Source: Amborella trichopoda
Taxonomy: Eukaryota; Streptophyta; Magnoliopsida; Amborellales; Amborellaceae
Direction of reading: 5' to 3'
Assembly (NCBI RefSeq): GCF_000471905.2
Contig: NW_006498220.1
Coordinates: forward strand, 2,762,522 to 2,826,521
Length of the DNA: 64,000 nucleotides
In this document: one piece after another, positions 11,300 through 22,759 of the stretch
Numbering within the stretch: position 1 is the first letter of the stretch
How the letters are laid out: the number at the start of each line of letters is the position of its first letter
Notes under the pieces: generated by a model
Seen by the model: only the letters and a program-made list of their open reading frames with translations
Database searches by the model: none
Told to the model about the DNA's origin: nothing
Translations under genes and position numbers: made by a program

Positions 11300-12080
11300 G
11301 GATACATCCAAGCCCTCACTCCCGTTCAAGAGGAAGCCTCGCTACAAACCCTTCATGAGCAGGCACTGGACCTTTTAGAGCCCTCGACCTCTCAGCCCTG
11401 GGAAGTCTACCATGGGTGAAGTAAGCTCAAATCCCTAAAATGTTAGGCCGTCCACTAAGCTAGGGCCACTCACCTGTCTGATGGAGCAGTCCAAACACCC
11501 CCTCAGGGATCTCGAAGGAGACGTCGAGCACCTTGGTCAGCCCGCCAAAGGAATCATCTTCCTCAGCCACTAGTCGAGGAAGAATTCCTCAGGCCCCTTC
11601 CTCCGCTACCGACCTTGCGGAACTTCATCCCAACCACAGCTTGCCTCATCTTATCGTCTAATCAGGCAGACGACCCTGAGTTATCAGTATCTCAGGAGTC
11701 GGCCAAAATTGGTGACGATATTACAAGCACTCCACGATGGTCAAAGCTAGGGCATGACCTTAAATACCCCCTGCAAACATCCAATTTCGGCGATGACGTA
11801 AAAAGCTGCTCGGAACGTTCTAACTCTTCTTCTCCTTTCACCTCCTCTATTCCTTCTGTAGGTACCACTCGGTGATGCCTAGATTTTGACATTCTAAATA
11901 AAGAGTTCGGAGGCACCAGCCTCACCACGCCGCAGTAAGAGCGCCTCAGAGAGATGCTAACCTAGGCAGCTGGATTTTCGATAGCCGCCGATGCCCTGTC
12001 CACCCAAGCAAAGACTCGACCTCCTCTTCTAAAGAAGCCAGTCTCAAAATATCCTTGAAGTCTCGTAGCACTTTTAAGGT
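11300..12080 (+). pseudogene. gag-protease linker of copy 1, truncated
   Basis: This continues the gag polyprotein in broken frames. The piece at 11615-11875 (QADDPELSVSQESAKIGDD.., SERSNSSSPFTSSIPS) has counterparts in copy 4 (56950-57230) and in the reverse copy (46020-46200, minus strand). Homology to the polyprotein fades after about 12060, before the protease active site, and minus-strand coding sequence begins. The whole span from protease to integrase is therefore deleted in this copy. Confidence 0.6.
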
Positions 12081-12461
12081 TCAGGAGGAATAACCCTTTA
12101 GGTACTGGTGCTCCCCTTGCACCCGTAGACTGGAAGAGAACCATTGCATGCCTGGGGTTTCCACCATTCGCTTGCCTAGGGTCAGCAAGTTCGTGTTAGA
12201 AGCTACATTTCGGTGCAAGCAATGCAGAAGGCCTACCCCTTCCTTTATGCTCATGGCTCCATCAGTATCTTCCCTTGTCACCAACTGAACGGGGGCACTC
12301 ACAAATGTGATGCTCAGAGGCCACCTAGGTCCACATAAGGCTTTGGTGAGCCATATTGGTTCACCTCTCACCCAGCTCTCGCAGGTGAAAATGTCAGTGC
12401 CAAGCTCCCCTTCTCGTGGGAGGTTTTTCACATCTGGAATGGCCCCCGAAGACTCATCCAT
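12081..12461 (-). pseudogene. Antisense ORF of copy 1 (126 codons open)
   Basis: An uninterrupted minus-strand frame starts with ATG at 12461 (MDESSGAIPDV..) and includes WVRGEPIWLTKALCGPRWPL and SIKEGVGLLHCLHRN. It is antisense to gag-pol and lies between the gag/pol remains and the 3' arrays. The reverse copy has its antisense ORF in the same place (43202 onward), also beginning M/L-D-x-x-S and preceded by a similar leader. Extra antisense ORFs here are known in Tat-lineage elements. I recognise no domain. Compared with the reverse copy most of the N-terminal half is missing, so this is probably a deleted version. Confidence 0.5.
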
Positions 12462-13404
12462 TAGAACAAAAACGAAGGATGCTAGGTGACCACGAAGAAA
12501 CTGCGCTCACCAGGGTGGGACTATCGCCATCTGCCCACTGAGATGGAATCACCGTCTCACAGTCAAAGGCAAGACTATCGCCAGTAGGAGGGAATTGTTG
12601 TCTCGTGATCAGCCAAGGACTATCGATGTCCCATGAACCAAGGCATATTAATGCCTCGCTCTAGCTGTCAGCATGCACTGCACCTGCGACCCTTGAAATT
12701 CGGACATGCCACCTAACACTTGCGGCGTAGCCTATCACCGCGAGTGTGGAGGATGACCGTTGTCTCCCCACGACCCTCCGTCTTCGCAACCGTTACAGTC
12801 TCACGACCCTCCTGGTTCCCACTAGCATTTCCCCTCTTCACCGACAATTCACTCATGCCCATCAGGACAATCCGGCTTGCCTTTTGCTCATTGTTGGAGT
12901 TGGTGAAAACCACCGAAAATCCCCGAAAGCTTCCCTATGACCCTGCGGATTGCCCTTCTCCCTGATTTCCCACTTTAGCAGTTCACCAAAGCTCACCAAA
13001 ATTTTGCTAAGTTTCCAGAGAACTCAATGCAGCCTCGTCTCCTTCTCCTTCAACAACCAGAGAGCGGACAAAGCCCTCTGAACTCTCTGCAACCTCCCCT
13101 TCAGCACCAGAACAGCTGGAGCAGCACTCGAACCCTAGCAGGGCACCTCTGCAAATTCTGCTAAGGCCCCCGAGAGACCCTCTTCCTAGCTTAGAAAGCC
13201 TCGACACTTCTCGGAAAGGTTCGAAATCACGCTGCGATGCTTTGCACCTCCTGAAGCTCACAAGAAAAATTCCTAAAGACCTGTCCCTGCAAGTTTTGGC
13301 TAGAAAGTGCTAGTCGAAAAATCCAAGCTTTTGCTCTCTCTCTCTCTCCAAAAAGCTTTCTATTGTTTTACCCTTCAGTAAAATAGTAAACTGGGGTTTC
13401 TCCC
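12462..13404 (-). other. Leader of the antisense ORF, copy 1
   Basis: About 0.95 kb on the minus strand between the antisense TATA box and the ATG at 12461. It is collinear with 42314-43201 (plus strand, reverse copy) and in part with 24600-25531 (copy 2). Short frames such as 13007-13261 (minus) are not conserved as protein, so I read this as untranslated leader or intron. Confidence 0.45.
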
Positions 13405-13412
13405 CTTTTATA
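13405..13412 (-). promoter_or_regulatory. Antisense TATA box, copy 1
   Basis: Reads TATAAAAG on the minus strand, followed by a short G-run. The equivalent site in the reverse copy (42306-42313) has the same eight bases and context (TATAAAAGGGG). It faces the antisense ORF and away from the 35-bp array. A real promoter is inferred from conservation and position. Confidence 0.5.
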
Positions 13413-13927
13413 ACATGTGGTACTGTGAACTGCCCCTGACAAAATCAGAATGACGCTTCAGTCCCCAACTCTTGATGGCCATGCCTGAGACCCGAACCAT
13501 CATCGTCGCACGCCTTCTCAAGACTTGCATCGCGTGCCTCATAAGAAGGCTAGTGTTTTGTGCCACATCAAGACTTTTATTGAGCACCTCAACCGGAGAC
13601 TATCGCCGCGCATCTCGTCTAGAGGTTATCGCCACGCGTCTTGCTCAGAACACACTGCCGTGCATCTCGTCCACAGATCACCGCCGCACGAAATGTCAAG
13701 GCCTACTACTGCGTGCTTCACCAAGGGACCTAATGCATCACCCGGACTTACTGATGCATGTGCCACTCAACAATTGGTGCCGCGCGCATGCCTTGGCACT
13801 CCCCTCTGGACCATTGTCCTGCCTCTTCAGAAAGTTCATTCCCTGCATCATAGTCACACTCATCAGGGAGTCCAGTCTCTGGTGATGAACCCATTCCCCA
13901 TGGAGTCGCATGCCTTCACCACATCAA

Positions 13928-15620
13928 TGGTCCGCATTGCAAGACCTTAAATTGCACAGCCATGATCTGCAGTGCACGACCTTAAACTACAAAGTCATGG
14001 TCTGCATTGCATGACCTTAAACTGCACAGCCACGGTCTACATTGCATGATCTTAAATTGCACAGCCATGGTCCGCATTTCATGACCATAAACTGCACAGC
14101 CATGGTCAGTAATTCATGGCCTTAAACTGCACAGCCATAGTCCGCATTGCATGACCTTAAACTGCACAGCAATGGTCTGCACTGCATGACCTTAAACTGC
14201 ATAGCCATGGTCCGCATTGCATGACCTTAAACTGCACAGCCATGGTCCACATTGCAAGACCTTAAACTACACAACCATGGTCTGCATTTAATGAACTTAA
14301 ATTGCACAGTCATGGTCTGCATTGCATGACCTTAAACTACACAGCAAGGGTCCGCATTGCATGACCTTAAACTGCACAACCATGGTTTGCATTGCATAAT
14401 CTTAAACGGCATAGCCATGGTCTGCATTGCATAACATTAAACTGCACAGCCATGGTCTGCATTGCATGACCTTAAATTGCACAACTATGGTCTGCATTGC
14501 ATGACCTTAAACTGCATATAATGGTCTGCTTTCCATGACCTTAAACTGCACAGCCATGGTTTGCATTGCGTGACCCTAAATTGCACAGCCATGGTCCGCA
14601 TTACATGACCTTAAACTTCACAGCCATGGTCCACATTGCATGACCTTAAACTGCACAGCCATGGTCCGCATTGCAAGACCTTAAATTGCACTGCCATGTT
14701 TCGCATTGCATGACCTTAAACTGCACAGCCATGGTCCGCATCGCATGACCTTAAACTGCACAGCCATGGTTCACATTGCATGACCTTAAACTGCATATTC
14801 ATGGTTTGCATGGCATGACCTTAAACTGCATAGCCATGGTCCGCATTGCATGACCTTAAACTGCATAGCCATGGTCCGCATTGCATGACTTTAAACTGCA
14901 CAACCATAGTCCGCATTGCATGACCATAAACTACATAGCCATGGTTCGCACTGCATGACGTTAAACTGCACAGCCATGGTCTTCATTGCATGACCTTAAA
15001 GTGCATAGTCATGGTCCGCATTGCATGACCTTAAATTGCACAGCCATGGTCGGCAGTACATGACCTTAAATTGCACAGCTATGGTCCACATTGCATGACC
15101 TTAAACTGCATAGCCATGGTCATGCAATAAATTGTACAGCCATGGTCATGCAATAAATTGTACAGCCATGGTCTCCATTGCATGACCTTAAACTGCACAG
15201 CCATGGTCTGCATTGCATGACCTTAAACTGCACAGCCATGGTCCGCATTGCATGACCTTAAACTACACAACCATAGTCCGCACGGTCCTCATTGCATGAC
15301 CTTAATTTGCACAACCATAGTCTGTATTGCATGACCTTAAACTGCGCAGTTATGGTTCGCATTGCATGACCTTAAATTGCACAGCCATGGTTGCATTGCA
15401 TGAACTTAAACTTCCCAACCATGGTCAGCATTGTATGGCCTTAAACTGCACTGCCACGGTCTATATTGCATGAGCTTAAATTGCACATTCATGGTCCAAA
15501 CTATATGACCTTAAACGATAGCAGAGGTCCTATTGCATGACCTTAAACTGTACGGTTCTAGTTGCATGACCTCAAACTGCATAACCACGGTTCAAGCTAT
15601 ATGACCTTAAACACTAGTGT
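13928..15620 (+). repeat. 35-bp tandem array in the 3' UTR of copy 1
   Basis: About 48 head-to-tail copies of a 35-bp unit whose first 20 bases read tgaccttaaactgcacagcc, followed by atggtccgcattgca. Most units differ by one to four bases. The array decays toward the right (15480-15660), where units become irregular, and a 'catggtcatgcaataaattg' segment is duplicated near 15116-15170. There are no spacers between units. Tandem arrays in the 3' UTR are typical of Tat/Ogre elements and are a known source of satellites. Confidence 0.95.
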
Positions 15621-16574
15621 GCATCCTGTTCGCATGACGTTAAACTGCTTTGCTCAGGTCTAGGAGGCGCGACTTTAAAACATGCCCCCATTAACTGCAC
15701 AACCCTTTCATGTGCATCTTCGTGCACAGTTTCCCTAACCAACCCATTTGTGTTCGCATACCCTCTTCTTCTCCATAGTGTGGCTACTTAGGTGCACACA
15801 CCCTTTTGTGCATCTCAATGTATGTCTTCCCTAGCCGACCCATTCGTGTGTGCCGGCCACCTTCACCATCTTTTATCATCCCCCAATGAGTCTTACCCAT
15901 GCTCATCAAACGGCAAGCCACCTTGGCACCCGTATTTGCTTTAGCTAGTGGATCACCACCTTTCACCTACCATCCAATCAACTCTTCACATGCAACTTCA
16001 TGTCCTCCTCACAAGTGAGTCAAAGTCATCACCAGACTCACTCTGTTGCCTCTATAGACTACCATTCCTTACTGCTATAGTTCAACTGTATGACACTAAA
16101 CTATAGTGCGCACTGCAAGACGTTAGAAGGCTTCGCACAGGTCTCGAAGACACGACCCTAAAACAGGCCTTCTCAAAGAAAATGGGCATGATGTACACCT
16201 AAACATGGGAATGCCATGAGCGAAAATGATGGATGGGCATGGTCACAAAACCATGAGTAAGAGAGATCGGTGGAAAAATAGAAACCCAAGTACTGTGAAG
16301 ACCTTAGAAAGGCACCGTGGGCAAAAATGGATTAAAAGGGTGGACATGATTGCAAGGTCATGGCTAAAAGAGTCTAGAAATAACAGAAGTTGGTGAAAAC
16401 CATCTTCACGGTGCCACTTCTCCCATTCAAGTGAAAACTTGGGAAAGGCACTCGGACCAACACGACAAGCTGATGCACGACTACCACCTCAACTAACATT
16501 CAATTTTGAAATGGTCACGATGCTACTGAGGCCTACCTAAAATCCTCAAAAGCCAGCATCTAGTCGTAAGCTAG
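15621..16574 (+). other. Non-coding 3' region of copy 1
   Basis: Unique-looking 3' UTR between the 35-bp array and the 44-45-bp array. It is collinear with 27960-28860 (copy 2) and, inverted, with 39530-40430. No ORF is conserved among the three. Confidence 0.6.
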
Positions 16575-16975
16575 ATGGCTCGTAAGGGAGTGAGAGCCCC
16601 ACAAGATCTCCCCAGTTTCCATGGCTCGTCAGGGAGTGAGAGCCCCACATGATCTCCTCAGTTTCATAGCTCATCAGGGAGTGAGAGCACAGAAGATCTC
16701 CCTAGTTTCATGACTCGTCAGGGAGTGAGAACCCCACAAGTTCTCCTTTGTTCCACGGCTCTTCAGGGAGTGAGAGCCCCACAAGATCTCCCCGATTTCA
16801 TAGCTCATAAGGGAGTGAGAGCACATAATATCTCCCCAGTTTCATGGCTCATCAGAGAGTGAGAGCCACATACGATCTCCCCGATTTCATGGCTCATCAA
16901 GGAGTGAGAGCCACATAAGATCTCCCCAGTTTCATGGCTCATCAGGGAGTGACAGCCGCAAAATATCTCACTAGT
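16575..16975 (+). repeat. 44-45-bp tandem array (9 units), copy 1
   Basis: Nine units of 44-45 bp, each containing 'ctcgtcagggagtgagagcc' and an 'agatctccc' box, at about 16575, 16620, 16665, 16709, 16754, 16799, 16843, 16887 and 16932. Copy 2 has a single unit (28857-28903) and the reverse copy about eight (39165-39515), so the array has expanded or contracted independently. Confidence 0.9.
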
Positions 16976-17413
16976 TCAACAACAACAAGAGTCCTTGAGG
17001 GTGATCCCTCTGAAAATTCGAAGAGCCATCATGAAGGCAAGAAACTAATGAAGCCAGGGTCTAATCAGCCACAGACTTCAAGGTAGTCTTCGCCAAACCC
17101 CCTAGCTTACATGGGACCAGACTTTCGAGTTGGGTCAGAAGCCCCTGACTGGACCCCGCTAGACGGGACCTACAGGAGATACCTTGAGCATCAAAATCAA
17201 ACCTGGTGTAGCAGCAAACAACGTCGAGCAAAGGTTCATAGCATTTGGCCTTAAAAAATGGCCTGGTTCTATACGAGGAGGTCCTGACAAAGACCTCATA
17301 CTCCAGAACCACTGATAGTCTCTTGAGGGTGTGGACTCTACAAAGATCCCTCAAACTTCCCGAATGATTGCACTTTTTTATTTTCTCAAAGCACAACATT
17401 CAGCGAGGCATGC
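16976..17413 (+). other. End of internal region 1 before LTR D
   Basis: This stretch is shared with 28910-29591 and, inverted, with 38751-39130. I see no convincing polypurine tract; the last bases are 'cagcgaggcatgc' directly before the LTR. The minus-strand frame at 17061-17399 has no conserved counterpart that I can support. Confidence 0.5.
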
Positions 17414-18995
17414 TGTTGGAAGGTATTTTTCATCAACATGGGGCCCCCGCTCAATAAAGGCCTAGCAAGTAGTTGAAATTCAGACAGTCTTAGAACAACC
17501 CCAGTTTTTGTCACATTCCAACAGGTCTAAGGTAGTGCAGACTGAGAAACAGTTCCGGTAGAATTGACCTCTAGCACCGTGAAACAGACCCCTATGACTA
17601 GAGTTATATTTTTAGCATCTCAAATTGCTATGGGGACACTACCATTGGATTCGGTATGGTTGAACATCCCCAGGGGTCAAGTTTCAACTCAAACAGACAT
17701 TCCAGGAGGAAGTTATAGGTGAAAGAGTGAAACAGGAGAAGCCACACGCTATTCCCATGTGGCCACCCTGTAACACTACACCATTGAAGGGCCAGTCATG
17801 ACCAGTGACTTTCTATGTTCATATCTCACTCGTCCTAAGCCAGATCACTCTCAAATTTGGTGAACATGTTCGTTTAGTCAAGACGAGATATTCAATAAGT
17901 GGCAAACCCCGTGACGATACTCGAGCTTGAAAAAAAGCTAGAGAGAAGTTGTTGATCCGTGAAGAAAAGTACAGGAAATTCAGCAGCGTTGTGCCTCGCT
18001 CGAGTGGCCAAATCACACCCCTCGAGAGCCCGATCAACACGAGACTAACTCCATTGTGGGCGTAAGGTCTCGGGCTACCCGTACATGATTAACGGTCATA
18101 TTTTCACATGAAGCCGACGAGCAGACTGCAAATTTCGTCTTTGAAATCCTTGATTCCAGTAAAAATTCCAAACTTGCAAAATCTTTGTTCGACCACGGAA
18201 TCGAGATGTGTTTGGTGCCCTGTGATCGTCGTGGCATGCTTAGTGTGATTCAATGAAGAAAACACATAAAAACATCATGGAACGAACACACTATCGATCC
18301 AAAGTTTCAAGATCTACTCAACTTTCAAGTCACATGATCGCGCACCAAAAACACGATCCATGGCTCATAGTTGGTATCAAATCGAGCGCCATGCCGAGCC
18401 CTATAAAACAATCATCTTACGATCAACCAGGCATTAGAACGACCCCTGATCAGCCATGTAAGATCACGCAAGTCCTAGGGCAACACAGGGATTATTCTGG
18501 ATTTCCACGACTTGTTAGGAAGGGCAAATCTATCATTTTACACCCTATTTTTTAATTTCTTTTAATTCAATTTAATCTTAATTTTCAGCAATTAGGGTTA
18601 CTTTTGATCATCCACCCATGTTTGGGGCATACTTTTATATATACGAACCATCATTGTACATAAAAAAGAGATGAGGCAAAGGCATACACACACAAGAGAG
18701 AGTTTTCACTTAATACAAGTTTTTCTTTCTTACCATTGTGGTGTCACGTTTGAGAGAGAGAGTGAGGTGAGAGAAAATTTTTGATCGGTACCCTTAGGGT
18801 TGAGGTAGACCTTCTCTCTCTTCTTTTTCTCATGGACCCAGATGAGGTTGGTCTCCTCTCTCATTAGTTGGATACCTGTCGTTGTTCTTAAACAATGTTC
18901 TCGAGAGAGCGATCTCAAACCTCGGGTATTCCGAACCCGAGACATTGTCACCCGATCACTGAGATCCGGGGAGGTGAGATCGAGGCACCTAACCA
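17414..18995 (+). mobile_element. LTR D (shared by copies 1 and 2), internally deleted
   Basis: It starts 'tgttggaaggtatttttcat' and ends 'gaggcacctaacca' 3 bp before a PBS, but is only about 1.6 kb. About 1 kb present in LTRs C and E is missing: the CT-rich tract at 18810-18830 joins directly to a stretch equivalent to about 32245 in LTR E. It serves as right LTR of copy 1 and left LTR of copy 2. Confidence 0.85.
18636..18643 (+). promoter_or_regulatory. TATA-like box of LTR D
   Basis: TATATATA after the conserved 'cacccatgtttggggcatac' block, about 1.22 kb from the LTR start. Confidence 0.5.
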
Positions 18996-18998
18996 TCT

Positions 18999-19017
18999 TA
19001 GTGACTCCACTGGGGAC
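18999..19017 (+). other. Primer binding site of copy 2 (tRNA-Arg type)
   Basis: 'tagtgactccactggggac' has two mismatches (TAGT for TGGC) to the tRNA-Arg PBS consensus and sits 3 bp after the LTR end. Confidence 0.75.
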
Positions 19018-20119
19018 TTATTACCCCTTCGTCGGTTTTCTCTTGTTCGATCAATATCTTCTTTCACTTTCTGCACTACTTTTTATGGCATCAGGGTTAT
19101 TCAACCCTTTCATTCGAGTCAGGGACTTTCTTATCCCTGCACTCGTGACTGTCCTAGGGAAGTGGGCTGCTCAATCTTCCTTCCTTATGCTCCTTATGAG
19201 TTAGGACTCACAATCCGGCTCCCAGGTCCTCTCCTGGATCGATGTGAGAGGGGACCTTAAGGTCACTGCCTCCCTTCTTTCTCGCCCTGGTGGACTCTCC
19301 ACCAAGGCCCCTTGCATTGGTAGCATATCTGCTACAGCACATAGAACCCACCCTGCTACTGGCAAATATTTTGGCAATCATATTACTGAGGTACACCGGA
19401 AAGCTTGCCCTATCCACTCTCGTGAGAGGTCAGCAGGTTACCATCGCTTCTGAGGGTCACCGCAAGGCTACTCCCCATAGTCATTTACTACCCCGAACCT
19501 CTACACCTGGAGGCTTGGCACACAAAGGCGGAGATTCTAAGGTCTCCACCCCACACACACACCTAAAGGCTCGTGGTCCACCAGCTCGAGCCACACCTTA
19601 GGGAAACTTTCATGTTGCCTCGAACTCGTGCTCAAGGCTAGGCCTTCTTGGGCTGAACCCTGTGCGCGCCATGCATCCCATAGCTCAGGGCAGGGCCAGC
19701 TTTGTGTCAGCTCGAGTACCAGAGGGTCGACCGCTTCATCATCCCTCTCACCACACACAGCTTCACTCTGTGGGAGATAGGTTACTACCCCATCCCTCAT
19801 AGACACAAGCTCGTGAGTCTCAACCTTCTAAGGTCAAACCTGTTGACCGAACCCGGGCTAACTCCTAAGTCACTTGGATGGCTAACCCTAAAGGTGCACA
19901 CACACCAACTTTGCAGGTTCCTCCTCACTCTCGACTAAGGTGGAGTCATGAACCAACTCCTTCTTATGCTACACTCCCTTCACCGAGCAAGCGCCTAGAG
20001 ACCTGGTACTCAAAGGTTTTTCCTAAGAGTAGCATCTTGAGCTAGCCTTAGGTCAGTGCGCATCCAAACCTCACAAAGGAACTCGAAGCAACAGCCAGAT
20101 GTCAGACAGAAGCCTCCAA
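19018..20119 (+). other. Untranslated leader of copy 2
   Basis: Collinear with the leader of copy 1. It contains only shadow frames. Confidence 0.65.
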
Positions 20120-20892
20120 CCTCCAAAGAAAAAGCTCAGGTTTTCTCCTATCCTTGGGCCCCACTCCCTACTTCAATTAATAGACACAACCCTCTCATGA
20201 TCAAGAAAAGCGGGGCAGTTTAAACCGCAGGCCCAGTTCTGGGGTGAAGCCGACAGCAACCTCAGGATTAAGCATAAGAGAGGCCTACAGATCCTAACCA
20301 GAGAGGCCTCCAAGGCAGCAGAGGTCACTACTCTTGAAGACCTCCTGTCTCGTAAACCTTTTTCCTCTCCAAACTCCAAAACTTGAGCGAGTCTAAGAGT
20401 ATTGTTGAGTCATTACTGCCAAGCAGCCACGGTCCCAAGACCATTGAGAACCAGTCCTCACGAGATCGACATACAAGGCTCAAGTCCATTCGGGGCATGA
20501 TGAGCCCGTTGGGGCAACCAGCAAAAGTTGGGGCAACCAGCCCATCAGGCAGCTTAAACACCTTGCCCAGGGTACGGAAAACCCCTGGTGTCCGTATCTC
20601 CAAGTATGGGGCCATGCACTGAAACAATGTTTTGGGTTCAGAGCTATAGTCACTCGGAAGGTACAAGAAGGCCACATAATCTATGTCGTTCACCCCAAGC
20701 ACTTCCAATCCATCTCTCCTGTCCAAGAGCAAACCCCGCAGCAGGTCCCTTATGAGCATACACTGAACACTTCAGAGCCCTCAACTTCTCAGTCCTAGGA
20801 AGTCTACCATGGGCAAAGTAGGTTCAAATCCCTGAACCGTGAGGCAGTCCATCAGGTTAGGACTACTCATTAACCCATGAAGTAGAAATCAA
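20120..20892 (+). pseudogene. gag: gag remnant of copy 2 (N-terminal block joined to third knuckle)
   Basis: 20120-20500 matches the gag N-terminal block of copies 1 and 4 (PRPLRT, HEIDIQGSSPF in shifted frames). After a short direct duplication ('gttggggcaaccagc', 20510-20540) the sequence jumps to the third zinc-knuckle module (WCPYLQVWGHALKQC, first His changed to Leu), near 20589-20632. It then continues through the VYHGQSRFKSL linker into RT. The capsid core, knuckles 1 and 2 and the protease are deleted. It is non-functional. Confidence 0.7.
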
Positions 20893-21640
20893 GGAGAGTT
20901 AGACCTGACCTCAAGATGCAGATCGATGTTGAGGTGAACAAGCTCAGGCACGCTGAATACATATGAGAAGTCAAATACCCAAGATGACTGGCAAATGTCA
21001 TCCCAGTCAAGAAGAAGAATGGCCAAAGTGTATTGGCTTCCACGACATGAATACCACTTGCCTCAAGGATGACTTCCCCTGCCTTTCACCAAGATGCTTA
21101 TTGATTCCACTGCTCATTGCCAAATCTTCTCCTACATGGATGGATATTCTGGTTATAATTAAATCAGGACGGAACCAAATTATGAGGAGGCCACTGCGTT
21201 TCTAACCCAAAAGGTGTCTTTTGCTACACTGTGATGACTTTCGGGTTAAAGAATGTCGGTGTGACGTACCAACGAGCCATGACGACCATCTTTAAGGATA
21301 TGATCCACAAGGAGGTCGAGTGCTATGTGGATGACCTGGTGGTGAAGTCTGAAACAAAGGACACTCATGTACATGAACTCAAAAAGGTATTTTAACAGTT
21401 GAGGTGTCACCAACTCAAGATGAATCCCTTGAAATGCACCTTTGATGTACGCTTAGGAAAATTCTTAGGGCCGTGGGCTGGAGATCGAGCCAGTCAAAAT
21501 GAAGGCCATTCAGGATGCCATCACCTACGACCCTACATGAATTGCGGTCTCTTCAAGGATAGCTCACCTACATTCGGAGGTTCATCTGTAACCTCTCAGG
21601 ATGATGCTGACCCTTTTCACATCTCCTAAAGAAGGACACT
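20893..21640 (+). pseudogene. pol: Reverse transcriptase domain, copy 2
   Basis: This RT would copy the element RNA into cDNA in the virus-like particle. The N-terminal fingers (VKYPRWLANVIPVKKKNGQ, 20962-21020), the motif with the first catalytic Asp (SYMDGYSGYN, Asp at 21139-21141) and the active-site YVDD (21324-21335, context CYVDDLVVKSE) can all be read. They fall in different frames, with frameshifts near 21030-21060 and 21180-21210 and stops after SGYN and before QLRCHQLKMNP. YVDD rather than YADD is common in Ty3/gypsy elements. The thumb continues in broken frames to about 21640. It is inactive as it stands. Confidence 0.9.
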
Positions 21641-21699
21641 CCCTTCATATGGGATGAGGTGTGCCAAGCTACACTTGATGATATCAAGTAGTACCTATT

Positions 21700-21995
21700 G
21701 AATCCTCAAGTACTGTTTACGCCAGTGTTGGAAAGGCCTCGTATCCTATACCTGACAACTCTTGATGAGTCACTCGGAGTGCTCCCAGCGTAGAACCATG
21801 ATGGGGGGAAAGAGACATCACTCTATTATCTCAGCCGCAGGATGCAGGGAGCTGAAAAGAATTACCCTCCCATAGAAAAGATGTGCTTAGCCCTGATTTT
21901 TGTAGTACAAAAGCTTCGCCATTATTTGCTCGGTCACAAGGTTAGGCTAATCTCAAAGGTTGACCCCGTCAAGTTCCTTATGACCCAGCCATGCC
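21700..21995 (+). pseudogene. pol: RT-linked RNase H domain, copy 2
   Basis: This is the first RNase H, directly after RT: LYLTTLDESLG, then ETSLYYLSRRMQGAEKNYPPIEKMCLAL and FVVQKLRHYLLGHKV. These are typical of the Ty3/gypsy RNase H that degrades the RNA strand during cDNA synthesis. One stop interrupts it ('tag' in place of the usual Gln after LP-A). The frame is otherwise open for some 80 codons. Confidence 0.8.
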
Positions 21996-22037
21996 TGTAA
22001 GGATGTTTGGCCAAGTAGACATTATTGTTGTGCGCAT

Positions 22038-22560
22038 GTGCCACAGAAGGCAAACAAACGTCAAGCCTTAGCAGACTTTCTCACAACTCACCTGGTCCCT
22101 TCAGAGTCTCCCCTGTCAAGTGATCTAACGGGTGAAGAAGTTTTCTGTACATCACTAACTCAACCGTGGGTGATGTACTTCGACGGAGCATTCCAGTCTG
22201 ATAGAGGAGGCACCAGAGTCATATTCCTGACCTTCGATGGTGGAATGATTCATCTATCATTCTCACTGACAGAATCATCCTCCCATAATGAAGCTGAATA
22301 TCAGGCCCTCATAATTGGGTTGGAGATCACCCAGGAGCTAGACCTGAAGTAGCTAAACATCTTCGGTGATTTTGAGCTCGTCATCCAGCACCTTAAAGGG
22401 ATTTATGACATAACGAAGGATACTCTCAAGCCTTATCACGATATGACCAAAACTTTTATGGCCCTATTTGATGATTTCTCCTTGAGTCATATCCCAAGAA
22501 AGCTAAACTCACAGGTCAATGGGCTCTCAAAGCTCAAGGCAACCATTCAACTGTCTTCAT
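22038..22560 (+). pseudogene. pol: Second (archaeal-type) RNase H, copy 2
   Basis: A second RNase H fold follows the first one. It reads VMYFDGAFQSDRGG (catalytic Asp in FDGA), then HNEAEYQALIIGLE (catalytic Glu) and, after one stop ('tag', 22350-22352), NIFGDFELVIQHLKGIYD (catalytic Asp in GDFE). A dual RNase H is diagnostic of the Tat/Ogre group among plant Ty3/gypsy elements. The frame from 22038 is open for 104 codons, and the acidic residues expected for metal binding are present, so this is one of the best-kept parts of pol in the window. Confidence 0.85.
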
Positions 22561-22759
22561 CAGGGCCCACGCTAGTTTGGGTAATATAATGGAGGCATGT
22601 TGACTTGAGAATTGAAGTTGATGCAGATAATGAGAAGGATGTCTTCCCTAAATGCCCGCCGTACCCATTTGGAGCACTCCTTGCAGCCAAGGATGTTATT
22701 AAGGCAGAGCAGGAAATATCCCGAAGAAAAGAATCCAAATCTGAGTAGCAAGAACCTGA

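Larger units (their letters stand above)
5672..18995 (+). mobile_element. Tat-family LTR retrotransposon copy 1 (LTR C - internal 1 - LTR D)
   Basis: Two LTRs in direct orientation enclose a PBS, a leader, a decayed gag, a short minus-strand ORF, an antisense promoter region and two 3' tandem arrays. RT, RNase H and integrase are absent, so this copy is non-autonomous. The right LTR (D) is shortened and is at the same time the left LTR of copy 2. No target duplication could be assigned, because the left border abuts LTR B and the right border continues into copy 2. Confidence 0.8.

Noticed and set aside
13928..15620. Possible CRISPR array (regular 35-bp repeats)
   Set aside because: The units are directly contiguous without unique spacers, and the context is a plant retrotransposon 3' UTR.
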